From: Vanilla planifolia
Taxonomy: Eukaryota; Streptophyta; Magnoliopsida; Asparagales; Orchidaceae
NCBI GenBank assembly: GCA_023846275.1
Contig: JAIUJO010000070.1
Span: 2,283,501 to 2,347,500 of the forward strand
Direction: 5' to 3'
Length of the DNA: 64,000 nt
Translations under genes and position numbers: made by a program
Shown: piece by piece, positions 45,901 through 57,811 of the stretch
Position numbering within the stretch: position 1 is the stretch's first letter
Layout: each line of letters begins with the position of its first letter
The notes under the pieces: generated by a model
What the model was told of the DNA's origin: nothing
Seen by the model: the letters and a program-made list of their open reading frames with translations, nothing else
Databases searched by the model: none

Positions 45901-48646
45901 AATCAAGGATGTTTCACTTTATCTACTTAGTATCTTGGAATGCAATATAACAAAATAGTTTATCTCACTTCTTCAAAAATATTTTATTGATTTAGTTATA
46001 TTATAACATAACAACAACTCTCCTCCTATATAACCTTTATAATTCTTAGATGTGGTGTTATCACATTATTATATAAGCTTATTTACATCCCAATTTAGTG
46101 TGGTTCCAAATGAGGTGTGATAGAGATGAACAAATATCATGGGAATCACATGGACTAGCTCTAGATTTTATTTTTAATTTCTAATGTATTTTATTTTTCT
46201 AAATTTTTGAACACTTGAAGAATCATCTTAATTTGTACTTGATTTAATGATTGTGGATGTTATACTAGAACTCTTTAACACAATGGAATACAACTTTCCA
46301 TTACAATTTATCTCTTTTTTTTCAAATTTTTTAATTTTATTTTGTGATATTACTATTAAGCACTAATTCTTCTTTCATGTGATCTTTAGATAATGATTTG
46401 GTTATATTATATTTCTTAAGTTTATTTTATTTCAGATTTAATATATATTGTCATGTTATTAAAATAATAATTTGTTATTAATTTAGCTTATTTGATTTAA
46501 TAATTCAAAATAATACAAAATAAGGTTTGATGAAGACAAAATAAACTTCTTTTTGCTCATATTAATGAGATCTAAATAATTAAATATTCGTTTTAATATT
46601 CTTAAAATTTATTTTCTTAAGTTTTGGAATGATTTATGTGGCATTTTGATTCATAACAAATTTTTAGGTCGAGAATTTTACATTGGAACTTTTTAGTATC
46701 ATAGGGAACAAAGGTTTGGTAGACCTCATGTCATTATTCAAGTTTTTTGCATTAATTTTCTTTATACAATGCTAATATAAGTATCCTCTCATGCGACCTA
46801 GACATAACATTGACTTTATTATATCACATCAATATTTTTTCTTATTTAGTTCAATAATTCATATTAACTATAAATGAGGTAAAATCTACATGAATAAATA
46901 TTGCTACACTCATCTCAAAAAACTTTATCCAATTAATTTGTTATTAAGATAGTTTTAGATATTTTATTTTCTATGATTTTTGCATTCTTTTTGAGATATT
47001 TCAATTTTTATTTTATTTGACGATCATGGTTTTTTAACTCGTCCCTCTTAGTACCATGGAATGTGGTTTTCTAATACCACTGTGTTGCATTGATTTGATT
47101 ATATTACATTAATTCATATCATCATAATTTTATTTTGTATTTACTTAATTTTGAAATGAGAATTTATTATTATTATTCAATTTTTATATTTCAAATTTGA
47201 AATAATTCAAAATGGGGTTTAATCTAGTCTAAACAAACATCATTGGGCTCACCTCGTTCGGTTTTATCGAAAAAATATAAATTTTATGATGGACAATGTC
47301 ATCCTTGATCACCATAGTACATTAGAATTCTACTTTTTTATATAATTAAAATCATTGTTTTTCAATTTTTTTTATCTTAATTTATTTTATTACTATATAA
47401 AAATAAATCTACTCTAAGAAAAGAAAAAGAAGAGGAAGAGGAAGAAAAAGAAGAGGAAGAGGAAGAAAAAGAAGAAGAAGAAGAAGAAGAAGAAGATGAC
47501 GAAGAAGAAGACAAAAAGAAGAAGAACAAGAGAACAAGAAGAAGAAGAAGAAGGAGAAGAAGGAGAAGAAGAAGAAGAAGGAGAAGAAGAAGAAGAAGGA
47601 GAAGAAGATGTAGAAGAACGAGAAGAAGAAGAAGAAGCAAAAGGAGAAGAAGAACAAGAAGGTGAAGAAGAAGAAGGAGGAGGAGGAGGAGAAGAAGAAG
47701 AAGAAAAAGTATATGAAGAAGGAAGAGGAGGGGAAGGAGAAGAATAAAATGGAGAAGAAGAAGAGGAAGAAGGAAAAGAAGAAGAAGAAGAAGAAGAAGA
47801 AGAAGAAGAAGAACAAGGAGAAGGAGAAAAAGCAAACGAAAGAGGAAAGGAAGAAGAAGTACAAATAGAAGAAAAAGAAGAAGAAGAAGAAGAAGAAGAA
47901 GGAGAAGGAGAAAAGAAGGAAAACCATAAGAAGAAGGAGAAGAAGAGTAACGAAGAGGAAGAGGAGAAGAAGTACTAGTAGAGGAAGAAAAATACAAAGA
48001 ACAAGAAGAAAAAGAAGAAGAAGAGAAGGAGGAAGAAGAAGAAGATGACGTTGATGATGAAGAGGAACAAGATAATGAAGAAGATGATAAAAAAATATGA
48101 AGAAGAAGAACAAGGAGAATAATAAGAAGAAGATGAAGGAGATGAAGAAGAAGCAGGAAAGAAGAAGTGGAAGAAAATGGAGAAGAAGTGGAAGAAGAAT
48201 GAGGAGAAGAAGAAGAACAATAAGAAGAAGAAGAAGATGATGATGATGATGACGAAGAAGAAAAGGAAATGTAAGTGGAAGAAAAATAAGAAGAAAAAAG
48301 AAAAACAAAAGATGAAGAAGAAGACAAAGAAGAAGAAGCAAAATAAGTAAAAGAAGGAGAAAAGGAAGAAGAAGAAGAAGAAAAAGAAGAGGGAGAAGAA
48401 GGAGGAGAAGAAGAAGAAGGAGAAGAGGAAGAACAATATAATGAAGAAGAAGTAGTAGAAGTAGAAGCTGAAGAAGAAGAAAAAGACCTAGAACAAGAAG
48501 AAGAAGAAGGAGAAAGAGAAGAAGAAGAAGAAGAAGAAGATGTAGAAGAAGAAGATGATGATGATGAAACAGAAGGTGTAGGAAGAGCAGGAGAAGAAGT
48601 GAAAGAAAAAGAAGTAGAAGAAGACGAAAGAGGAGGAGAAGAAGAA

Positions 48647-48693
48647 GATGATGATGATGATGATGATGATGACGATGATAATGATGATGATGA
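48647..48693 (+). repeat. GAT-triplet patch in the GAA array
   Basis: GAT units in a row with one GAC and one AAT-shifted interruption, where the surrounding sequence is GAA. A single A-to-T change that then spread by slippage would explain it. Confidence 0.9.
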
Positions 48694-49336
48694 AGAAAAT
48701 GTAGAAGAAGAAGATTAAGAAAAACAAGAAGGAGAAGAAGGAGAAGAAGGAGAAGAAGAAGAAGATGGAGAAAGACAATAAGAAGGAGAAGGAGGAGGAG
48801 GAGATGAAGAAGAAAAAGAAAAAGAAAAAGATGAGTAAGAAGAAGAAGATGAAGGAGAAGGATAAGAAGAAGATGGAGAAGAAGAAGAGAAGGAGGATAA
48901 GGAGAAGAAGAGAAGAAGAAGAAGAAGAAGAAGAACAAGAAGAAGAAGAAGCAAAAGAAGTAGAAGAAGAAGAATAATAATAAGAACAATAAGAACAAGA
49001 AGAAGAAGACGAAAAAGAAGAATAAGAAGTTGAAGAAGAAGAAGAACAAGAAGAAGAAGAGGAAGAAGATGAAGTACAAGAAGAAGAAGAAAAAGAAGAA
49101 GATGAAGAAGAAGACGAAGAAGAAGAAAAGGAGAAAGAAGAGGAAGTAGTACAAGTAGTAGTAATAGAAGAAGAATAAGAAGAGGAAGGGGAAGAAGTAG
49201 AAGAAGAAGAAGGAGAAGAAGAAGGAAGAGAGAAAGGAGACAAAGAAGAACAAGAAAAAGAAGAAGATGCAGAAGAAGAAGAAGAAGGAGAAGAAGAAGA
49301 AAAAGAAAGAGAAGGAGAAGAAGAAGAAGAAGAAAA

Positions 49337-49372
49337 AGGAGGAGGAGGAGGTGGTGGTGGTGGAGGAGTAGG
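49337..49372 (+). repeat. GGA/GGT-triplet patch in the GAA array
   Basis: A GGA run passes into a GGT run and back to GGA. It is the most G-rich stretch of the array and the likeliest place for G-rich secondary structure. Confidence 0.85.
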
Positions 49373-49496
49373 AGAAGAAGAAGAAGAAGAGGAAGAAAAA
49401 CAAGTAGAAGAAGAACGAGAAGAAGAAGAAAAGAAGAAGAAGAAGAAGAAGAAGAAGAAAAAGAAGAAGAAGAAGAAGAAAAGGAAAAAGAAGAGG

Positions 49497-49540
49497 AAGT
49501 AGTAGTAGTAGAATATCAATAATAATAATAATAATAATAA
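49497..49540 (+). repeat. AGT and AAT triplet patches in the GAA array
   Basis: A short AGT run at 49,497-49,510 is followed by an AAT run at 49,518-49,540. Both are single-base variants of the GAA triplet that expanded locally. Confidence 0.85.
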
Positions 49541-49659
49541 GAAAAATGGGAAGAAATAGAAGAAGAAGAAAAAGAAAACGAAGAAGAAGAAGAAGACAGA
49601 GAGAAAGGAGATAGAAGAATAAGAAAAGGTAGTAGTAGAAGAAGAAGGAGAAGAAGAAG

Positions 49660-49686
49660 AACAACAACAACAACAGCAACAACAAA
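49660..49686 (+). repeat. CAA-triplet patch in the GAA array
   Basis: CAA units with one CAG, replacing GAA. Similar CAA patches occur at 50,164 and 53,151. Confidence 0.88.
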
Positions 49687-49736
49687 AATGAGAGGAAGAT
49701 TAAAAAAGAGAAGAAGAGGAAGAAGAAAAAAAAGAA

Positions 49737-49782
<46 letters not shown>

Positions 49783-50163
49783 GAAAGGAAGAAGAAAATG
49801 AAGAAGAAGAAATAGAAGAAGAGGAAGAAGAAGAAGTTAACAAATAAAAAGAAGAAGCTGAAGAAGGCGGTGGAGGAGGAGAACAAGAAAAAGAAGAAGA
49901 AGAAGAAGAAGAAGAAGAAGAAGATGAAGATGAAGAATATAGAGAAGAAGAACATATAAAAGAAGGAGAAGAAGGATAAGAAGAAGAAAAAGAAGGAGTT
50001 GAAGAAGAAATAGTAGAAGAAGGAGGAGGAGGAGGAGGAGAAGAAGAAGAAGAAGAAGAAGAAGAATAGTAAGGAAAAGGAGAAGAAGAGGGACAAGGAG
50101 TAGGAGAAGAATAAGTAGTAGAAGAAGAAGAAGGAGAAGAAGAAGAAGTAGAAGAAGAAGAAG

Positions 50164-50191
50164 AACAACAACAACAACAACAACAACGACA
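50164..50191 (+). repeat. CAA-triplet patch in the GAA array
   Basis: A run of CAA ending in CGA and CAA. It is flanked on both sides by GAA triplets. Confidence 0.88.
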
Positions 50192-51363
50192 AGACGAAGG
50201 AGAAGGAGAAGAAGAAGAAAGAGAAAAAAGGAGGAGTACGTGAAGAAATAGTAGTAGTAAAGAAGAAGAAAAAGAAGAAGAAGAACAAGAACAAGAAGAA
50301 GATAAGGAAGGGGATGAGGAAGTAGAAGAAGAAGATGGAGAAAAAGAGATAATAGAAGAAGAAAAAGATGATGATGAAGTAGAGGAAGATGAAGTAAAAG
50401 AAAAAGATGTTGAAGTAGGAGAAGACAAAGAAGAAGAAGCAAAAGAGGAAGAAGAAGAAGGACAAGAAAGCAAAGAAGAAGAAGAAGAAGAAGATGTATA
50501 AGAAGAAAAAGATGAAGAAGAAGAACAAGAAGAAGAAGAAGAAGAAGGAGAAGAATAAGAACAAGAAGAAGAAGAAGAAGAAGAATACAAAAATGAAAAA
50601 GATTATGAAAAAGAAGAAGAAGAAGAAGGAGAAGGAGAAGAAGAAGAGAGAGAAGAAGTTGGTAAAGAAGAAGAGGAAGAAGAATTAGATGATGAAGAAG
50701 AAGTAGTACTCGAAGTAGAAGAAGAAGAAGAAGAAAAAGAAGCAGAAGAAGGAGAGGAAGAAGAAGAAGCAAAAGAAGAAGAAGAAGAAGAAGGAGAGGA
50801 AGAAGAAGAAGATGAAGAAGAAGAATTAGAAGAAGAAGAAGAAGAAGAAAAAGTTGAAGTTGGAGAAGATAAAGAGGAAGAAGAAGAAGAGGATGAAGAA
50901 GAAGAAAGAGAACACGTACAAAAAGAAGCAGAAAAGCAAGAAAGAAGGAGGAGGAGAAGAAGAAGAAGAAAGAGAAGAGGAAGAAGAAGTAGAAGAGGAA
51001 GAGGAAGAATAAGAAGAAGAAGAAGAAGAAGAAGAAAAAGATCAATTAGAATTAGAAGAAAAAGAAGAAGAAGAAGAAGAAGAAAAATTGGAAAAAGGAG
51101 AAGAAGAATAAGAAGAAGCAAAAGAAGAATAATAAGGAGTAAATGGGGGAGGAAGAGGAGGAGCAAGAGAAGAAGAAGAAGAAGAAGAAGAAGAAGAAGA
51201 AGAAAAAGAAGAAGTCGAAGAAGAAGATGATGATGATGATGATGAAGTAGAAGAAGAAGAAGCAGAAGGAGAAGAAGAACAATAAGAACAAGAAGAGAAA
51301 GAAGAAAAAGAAGAAGAGGAGGTGGAATAAGAAGAAAAGAAAGAAGAAGAAGAAAAAGTAGAA

Positions 51364-51390
51364 GATGATGATGATGATGATGATGATGAT
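51364..51390 (+). repeat. GAT-triplet patch in the GAA array
   Basis: A pure GAT run of about nine units, ending in AAT. A shorter relative lies at about 51,226-51,244. Confidence 0.88.
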
Positions 51391-52404
51391 AATGAAGAAG
51401 TAGAAGAAAGAGAAGAAGAAGAAGAAGAAGTCGAAGAAGAAAAACAAGAAGAGGAAGTTGTAGTAGTAGAAGAAGGAGAAGAAGCGAAAGAAGAAGAAGA
51501 TGAAAAAGAAGAAGAGGATGGTGGAGAAGAAGGAGACAAAGAAGAAGAAGAATGACAAGAAGGTGAAAAAGAAGTAGAAGAAAAAGGTGAACTAGATAAA
51601 GAAGAAGGGGAAGATGGGGAAGAAAAAGAAGATAAAGAAGAATAAAAAGAAGAAAAAGAAGTAGAAAAAAGAAGAAGAAGAAAAAGTAAAGGTAGAAGAA
51701 GAACAACAACATGAAGAAGACAGAGAAGGAGAAGAAGAAGAAGAAGAGGAAGAAGAAGTGGAAGAAGTAGAGGAAGAAGAAGAAGAAAAAGAAGATGAGG
51801 AAGAAGAAGAAGAAGAAGAGGTAGAGGAAGAAGAAAATGAAGTAGAAGTAGAAGTAGAAGAAGAAGAACAAAAAGAAGATGTGGACGAAGTAGAAGAAGA
51901 AGATGAAGTTGGGTTACAAGAAGAAGAAGAATTAAAAGAAGGAAAAGATGTAGTTGAAGATGAAGGAGAAGAAAAGGAGTAGGAAGAAGAGGAAGAAGAA
52001 GTAGAAGAAGTACAAGAACAAGAACAAGAACATGAAGAACAAGAAGAAGAAGAAGAAAAAGAAGTAGGAGTAGAGCCAACCAATACAGAAGAAGAAGAGA
52101 AAGAAAAAAAAAGCCAAGTAGTAGTAGAAGAAGAAGAAGAAGAAGGGGAAGAACAAGTAGAAGAAGAAGAAGATGATGATGATGATGAAGTAGAGGAAGG
52201 AGATTGAGGCGACGAAGAAGAAGAAGAAGAAGAAGAGGTAGAAGAAGAAGATAAAGAAGGAAACGATGAAGAAGACAGATAAGGAGAAGAGGAAGAATAA
52301 GGGGAAGTGGAAGAATAAGAAGAAGAAAAGGAGGAAGAAGAAGTAGAAGTAGAAGTTGAAGAAGAAGTAGAAGAAGAAGAAGAAGAAGAAGAAGAAGATG
52401 AAGA

Positions 52405-52470
52405 AGAAGAAGAAGTAGAAGGAGGAGGAGAAGAAGAAGAAGAAGTAGAAGGAGGAGGAGAAGAAGAAGA
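52405..52470 (+). repeat. Local tandem duplication in the GAA array (~36 bp)
   Basis: The block AAGTAGAAGGAGGAGGAG followed by GAA triplets appears twice in tandem. This is a marked local duplication and not single-triplet slippage. Confidence 0.75.
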
Positions 52471-52580
52471 AGAAGAATAAGTGGAAGAAGAAGAAGAGGA
52501 AGTAGAAGATGAAGAAGAAAAAGAAGAACAAGAAGAAGAAGAAGAAGATGAAGAACAAGTAGAATCTGATGAAGTAAAAA

Positions 52581-52612
<32 letters not shown>

Positions 52613-53150
52613 AAAGAAGATGGAGTAGATGTGGAACAAGAAAACGAAGAAGAAAGCAGAAAAGAAGAAGTAAAAGAGGAAAGGGAAGAAGAAGAAGATG
52701 GAGAAATGCAGAAGAAGAAGAAGAAGAAGGAGTCAATAAGATAAAGGAGAAGAAGAAAGAGAATAAGATGAGAAATAGAAACTAGAAGAAGAAAAAGTGG
52801 AAGGAGAAGACCAAAAAGAAGACGAAAAAGAAGAAGAAGAAGAAGAAAAAGAAGAAGAAGCAGAAGAAAAAAAAGAAGGAGAGAAGGAAGAAGAGGAAAA
52901 AGAAGATGAAGAACAAGAACAAGAAGAACAAGAAGAAGAACTAGAAGAAGAGAAAGAAAAAGATAAAGAAGAAGAGGAAGAAGAAAAAGAAGAAGAGGAA
53001 GAAGGAGAACAAGAAGAAGAAGAAGGCAAAGAAGAAGTTGAAGAAGAAGATGAAGAAGAGGAAGAAGAAGAAGAAAAAGTGGAAGAAGAAGAAAAAGAAG
53101 AAAAAGGTGAAGAAGAAAGAGAAGAAGAAAAATAAGAAGAAGAAGATGAA

Positions 53151-53174
53151 GAACAACAACAACAACAACAACAA
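53151..53174 (+). repeat. CAA-triplet patch in the GAA array
   Basis: A pure run of about eight CAA units within GAA sequence. Confidence 0.88.
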
Positions 53175-55385
53175 GAAGGCGAATACCAAGAAGAACCAGA
53201 AGAAGTAGAAGAAGAAGTATAAGAGACAGAAGAACGAGAAGAAGAAGAATTTGAAGAAAAAGAAGAGGAATAGGAAATGGAAGAAGAAGAAGGTGAACAA
53301 GAAGAAAAATTTGTAGAAGAAGAAGAGGAACAGGACAAAGAAGAAGAAGAAGAAGAAAGAAAAGAAGAAGAAGAAGAAGAAGAAAAAGAAGAAGAGGATT
53401 AGAAGAAGGAAAAGATGGAAAAGAAGTAGAAAAAGAAGAAGGGGAAGGAAAGAAGAGGAGGAGGAGGAGGAAGAAGAAGAGGAAGAAGAAGATGTTGATG
53501 AAGTAGAAGATGAAGAAAAAGTAGAAGGAGAAGAAGAAGAAGAAAAATAACAAGAAGAAAAGAGAATGGAGAAAATGAAGAAGATCAAGAAGAAGAAGAA
53601 AAAGAAGACGAAGAAGATGTAGAAGAAAATGAGGAAGAAGAAAGCAAAGAAGGAAACAAAGAAAAAGAGGGATGGGAAGAAGAAAAAGATGGGAGAGAAG
53701 ATGAAGAAGTACAAGAAGATAATGTAGAAGAAGAAAAAACATGAAGAAGAGAAAGTAGAAGAAGAAAAAATGGAACAAGAAGAAAAAGAAGAAGATGATG
53801 ATGATGAAGAAGAAGAAGATGGAGCAAAAGAAGAAGAAGAACAAGAAGAAGAACTAGAAGAAGATAAAGAAAAAATCAAGAAGAAGAGGAAGAAGATCGA
53901 GAAGAAGAAGAAGAAGAAGAAGAAGGCAAAGAAGAAGATAAAGAAGAAGATGAAGAAGTGGAGAAGAAGAAAAAGAAGAAGGAAATGAGAAAGAAGAAAA
54001 AAGAGAAGGAAAAGAAGAAGAAGAAGAAGAATAAGAAGGAGGAGTAGGGGACGAAGAAGAAGAATAAGAAGAAGAAGAGGTAGTAGCAAAAAAAGAAGAA
54101 GAAGAGATAGAAGAAGAAGAAGAATTTGAAGAAGAAGAAGAGGAAAAGGTTAACAAAGAAAAAGAAGAAGGAGAAGAAGAAAAAGTAGTAGTAGAAGGAG
54201 AAGAAGAAGAAGAAGAAGAAGAAGGATTAGAAGAAGAAGAAGAAGAAGAAAAAGAATGAAATGAAGTAGAAGAAGAAGTAGAAGAAGAAGAGAAGGAGGA
54301 GAGGAGGAAGAAGAAGAGGAAAAAGAACAAGATGTTGATGAAGAAGAAGAAGAAGAAGATAAAGAGGAATGAGAAGAAGAAGAATAATAATAATAACAAG
54401 AAGAGAGAAAGAAGAACATGAACAAGATGGAGAGGAAGAAGAAGAAGAAGAAGAAGAAGAAAAAGAAGGAAAAGAAGTAGAAGAAGAAGACAAAGAAGAA
54501 TAAGAAAAAGAAGATGACGAAGAAAAAGTTGTTGATGATAATGATGATGATGATAAAGAAGAAGAAGGAGAAGAAGAAGAGAAGGAAGAAGACGAAGAAG
54601 AAGAAGAAGACAAAGAAGATGAAGGAGAAGATGAAGAATAAAGACAAGAAGAAGAAGAAAAAGTAGGAGAAGACGAAGCAAAAGAAGAAGGAAAATTAAA
54701 AGAAGAAGAACAAAAAGAAGAACACAGAGATGAAGAAGAAAAATAACGAGAAGAAGGGGAAGAAGTTGAAGAAGAAAATGGAGTAAAATAAGTCGAAGAA
54801 TAAGAAGGAAAAGTGGCAGTAGACGAGGAAGTAGAACAAGAAGAGGAAGAAGAAGAATAAAATTAAGAAGAAGAAGAAGAAGATGTGATTGATTATGATG
54901 AAGAAGAAGAAGAATAAGAAGAAGAAGAAAATCCAGGAGAAGAAGTAGAACAAGTAATAGAAGAGGAAGAAGGAGAAAAAGGTAGGAGGAGGGGATGATG
55001 AAAGAGAGGAAGAAGAACAGGAGCAAGAACAAGAAGTAGAGGAAGAAGATGATGAAGAACAAGAAGAAGAAGAAGAAGAAGAGGTAGAAGACAATGAAAA
55101 AGAAGAAGAAGAAAAAGAAGAGGAAGTAGAAGAAGAAGAAAAAATGAAGAATAATTAGAAGAAGAAAAGGAAGTAGAAGGACAAGAAGAAAAGGAACAAG
55201 AGAAAGGAGAAGAAGATGGAGAAATAGAAGAAGAAGAAGAAGAATGGAGTGGAGGACGAGGCGAAGGAGAAGAAGGAGGAGAAGAAGAAAAATGACAGAA
55301 GGGGAGGAACAAGAAGAATAAGAAGAAAAGAAAGAAAAATACGAGTTAGAAGAAGAAGAAGGAGAAGAAGAATTAGAAGAAGAAG

Positions 55386-55487
55386 AACAAGAAGAAGAAA
55401 AGAAGTAGAGATAAAAGAAGAAGAAGAAGAGGAAGAAGAACAAGAAGAAAAGAAGTGGAGATAAAAGAAGAAGAAGAAGAGGAAGAA
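55386..55487 (+). repeat. ~51-bp tandem duplication in the GAA array
   Basis: The marker AAGTAGAGATAAAAG near 55,403 and AAGTGGAGATAAAAG near 55,453 are each set in the same string of GAA and GGA triplets. This gives two near-identical tandem copies. Confidence 0.85.
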
Positions 55488-56486
55488 GAAGAAGGAGAAG
55501 ATGAAGAGGAAGAAGAAAGCAAAGAAGACAAAGAAGGACAAGAAGAAGGAGTAGAAGAAGAAGACGAGGTGGAGGAAGAAGAAGTAGTAGATGAAAAAGA
55601 AGAAGAAGAAGAAGAAGAAGAAGAAAAAGAAAAAGTCGAAGAAGAAGTTGTAGAAGTAGGGGAAGAAGAAGAAGAAGAACAAGAGGAAGGGCAAGAAGAT
55701 GAAGAAGAACAAGAAGTAGAAAAATAAGAAGGATACAAAGAAGAAGAAAGAGAAGAAGAAGATGAAGAAGAAGAAGAATAATAAGAATAAGAAGAAGAAG
55801 ATGAAGAAGAAGAAGGCAAAGTAGAAGAAGTAGAAGAAGGACAAGGAGAATGAGATCGAGAGGAAGTAGAAGAAGAAGTAAAGAGGGAGGTGAAGAGGAA
55901 GAAGAAGAAGAACAAGAGAAAGAAGTAGAAGATGAATCAAAACAACACGAAGAAGTGAATGAAGAAGAAGAAGATGAAGAGGCAGAAGAAGGAGAAGCAA
56001 TAGAAGAAGCCAAAGTAGAACAAGGGGAAGAAAAAGAAGAAGAAGAAGAAGAAGAAGAAGAAGAGGAGGAAGAAAAAGAAGAAGAAGAGGAGGAGGAGGA
56101 AGAAGCAGGAGAAGAAGAAGAAGAAGAAGAAGAAGAGGTGGAAGAAGAAGAAGGAAAAGAAGAAGATTAAGAAGATGAAAAAGAAGAAGAAAAACAAGAA
56201 GTAGAAGTAGAGGAAGAAGAAGAAGAAGAAGAAGAAAAAGAACAAGAATTAGAAGAAGTGGAAGAAGAGCAGGAAGAAGAAGTAGTAGAAGAAGAAGAGT
56301 TGGAGAACAAGAAGGAGAAGAAAAGGAGGATGAGGAGAAAGAAAAGAAGAAGAACAAGAAGATGTTGATGAAGAGGAAGAAAAAGAAAAAGAAAAGGAAG
56401 AAGAAGAAGAAGAAGAAGAGGGAGAAGAAGAAGGACAAGGAAAAGAAGGAGAACAAGAAGAAGAAGAAGAAGAAGAAGAAGAAGAA

Positions 56487-57104
56487 GATTGGGAAGTAGA
56501 AGAAGAGGAAGGAAAGAAGGGAAAAGAAGTGGAAGAAAAAGACAGGAAAGAAGAAGAGGAAGAAGAAGAAGATAAAGAAGAAAATGAAGAAGAAGAAGAA
56601 GTTGTTCTTATTTATGATGATGATGATGATGATAAAAAAGAAGACAAAAAAGAAGAAGAAGTGAATGAGGAAGAAGAAGAAGGGGAATAAGAAGTAAAAG
56701 AAGGCAAGCAAGAAGAAGAACAAGAAGAAGAAGAAGAATAAACAGAGGAAGAAGAGGAGAAGAAGTAAAAGAAGAAGAAGAAGAGGAAATAGATGAACAA
56801 GCAGAAGAAGAAGAAGTAGAAGAAGGAGAAGAGGAAGTAGATGTAGGAGAAGAAGAAGAGGAGGAGAAAGAAGAAGGAAAAGAAGATGTAGAACAAGGAA
56901 GAGAAGTAGAGGAAGAAGAAGAAGGAGGAGGTGGAGGAGAACCAGAAGTAGAAGAAGAAAAAATAAAAGAGGAAGAAGAGAAAAAAGAGGAAGTTGGAGA
57001 AGAAGGAGAAGTAGAAGAAGAAGAACAACAAGAACAAGAACAAGAAGAAGTAAGAGAAGAAGAAGAAGAAGGAGAAGAAGGAGAAGAAGAGGAAGAAAAA
57101 GAAC

Positions 57105-57135
<31 letters not shown>

Positions 57136-57811
57136 TGTAGAAGAAGATCATGATGACGAAGAAGAAGAAGTAGGACAAAAAGAAGAAGAACAAGAAGAAG
57201 AAAGAGGAGAAGAGTAAGAAGAATAAGAAGAAGAAGAAGAAGAAGAAGGAGAATATGGTGAAGAAGAAGAAAAAGAGGAAGAGTAAAAACAATAAGAAGA
57301 AGAAGAAAGAGAAGTAGAAGAAGAAGGAGAAGAAAAAGAAGAAGGAGAAGAAGAAGGAGAAGAAGAAGATGAAGAAGAGGAGAAGAAGAAGAAGAAGAAG
57401 AAGAGGAAGATAAAGAAAGAGGAGAAGAAAAAGAAGAAGAAGAAACAGAAGTAGAAGGAGTAGAATTTGTAGAAGAAGAAGGAGAAGAAGAAGAAGAATA
57501 AACAGAAGAGGATGATGAAGAAGGAGAAGAAGAAAGAGGTGAAGATGAACAAGAAATAGAGAAAAAGGAACATGAAGAAGAAGGAAAAAAGTCGAAGAAG
57601 AAGAAAAAGAAGAAGAAGAAGAAGTTGGAGATAATGATGAAGATGAAGAAGAAGAGGAAGAAGTCGAAGAAGTAAGAGAAGGAGAAGAAGAAGAAGAAGA
57701 AGAAGTAGAAGATTACGAATATAAGAAGAAGAAGAAGAAGAAGGAGAACATGAAGAAGAAGGAGAAGAAGGAGAAGAACTGGAAGAAGAGGAAGAAGAAG
57801 AAGAAAAAGAA
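56487..57811 (+). repeat. Higher-order unit X of the GAA array (~1.3 kb)
   Basis: It begins at a rare GATTGGGAAGTAG marker and carries, in order, GTTGTTCTTATTTATGATGA (near 56,600), GTGAATGAGG, ACCAGAAGTAGAAG, AAGATCATGATGACG (near 57,146), GAATATGGTG (near 57,250), AGAAGAGGATGATGAAG and GTTGGAGATAATGATG. The same ordered markers return in unit Y with small changes, so X and Y are duplicates; Y holds extra material in its middle. Confidence 0.8.

Larger units (their letters stand above)
24287..47415 (+). repeat. Satellite array, plus orientation, block 3 (~23 kb)
   Basis: The longest uninterrupted satellite stretch, with more than fifty units. In one sampled part the TATCTTGGAATG-type box occurs at about 39,668, 40,090, 40,455, 40,862, 41,278, 41,708, 42,457, 42,872, 43,238, 43,650, 44,010 and 44,430, so spacing is mostly 360-430 bp. 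A shortened unit lies around 42,000-42,200. Variant spellings of one site (CACTCGATCT, CACTTGATCT, CACTCAATCT) suggest methyl-CpG decay. Short plus-strand frames of 60-80 codons here, such as those at 24,618 and 36,374, fall in the same phase of the unit and arise from it; they show no protein family. The block ends inside a unit at the purine-array border. Confidence 0.88.

Noticed and set aside
47496-47868. Glu/Lys-rich plus-strand frames as acidic or nucleolin-like proteins
   Set aside because: They are direct readings of GAA/AAG triplets, broken wherever a triplet mutates to TAA, TAG or TGA, and no domain accompanies them.
49700-51871. Very long Ser/Leu/Phe frames on the minus strand as possible surface or silk-like proteins
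   Set aside because: All three minus frames are open over the same stretches and have no start context, signal or varied core. Composition explains them.
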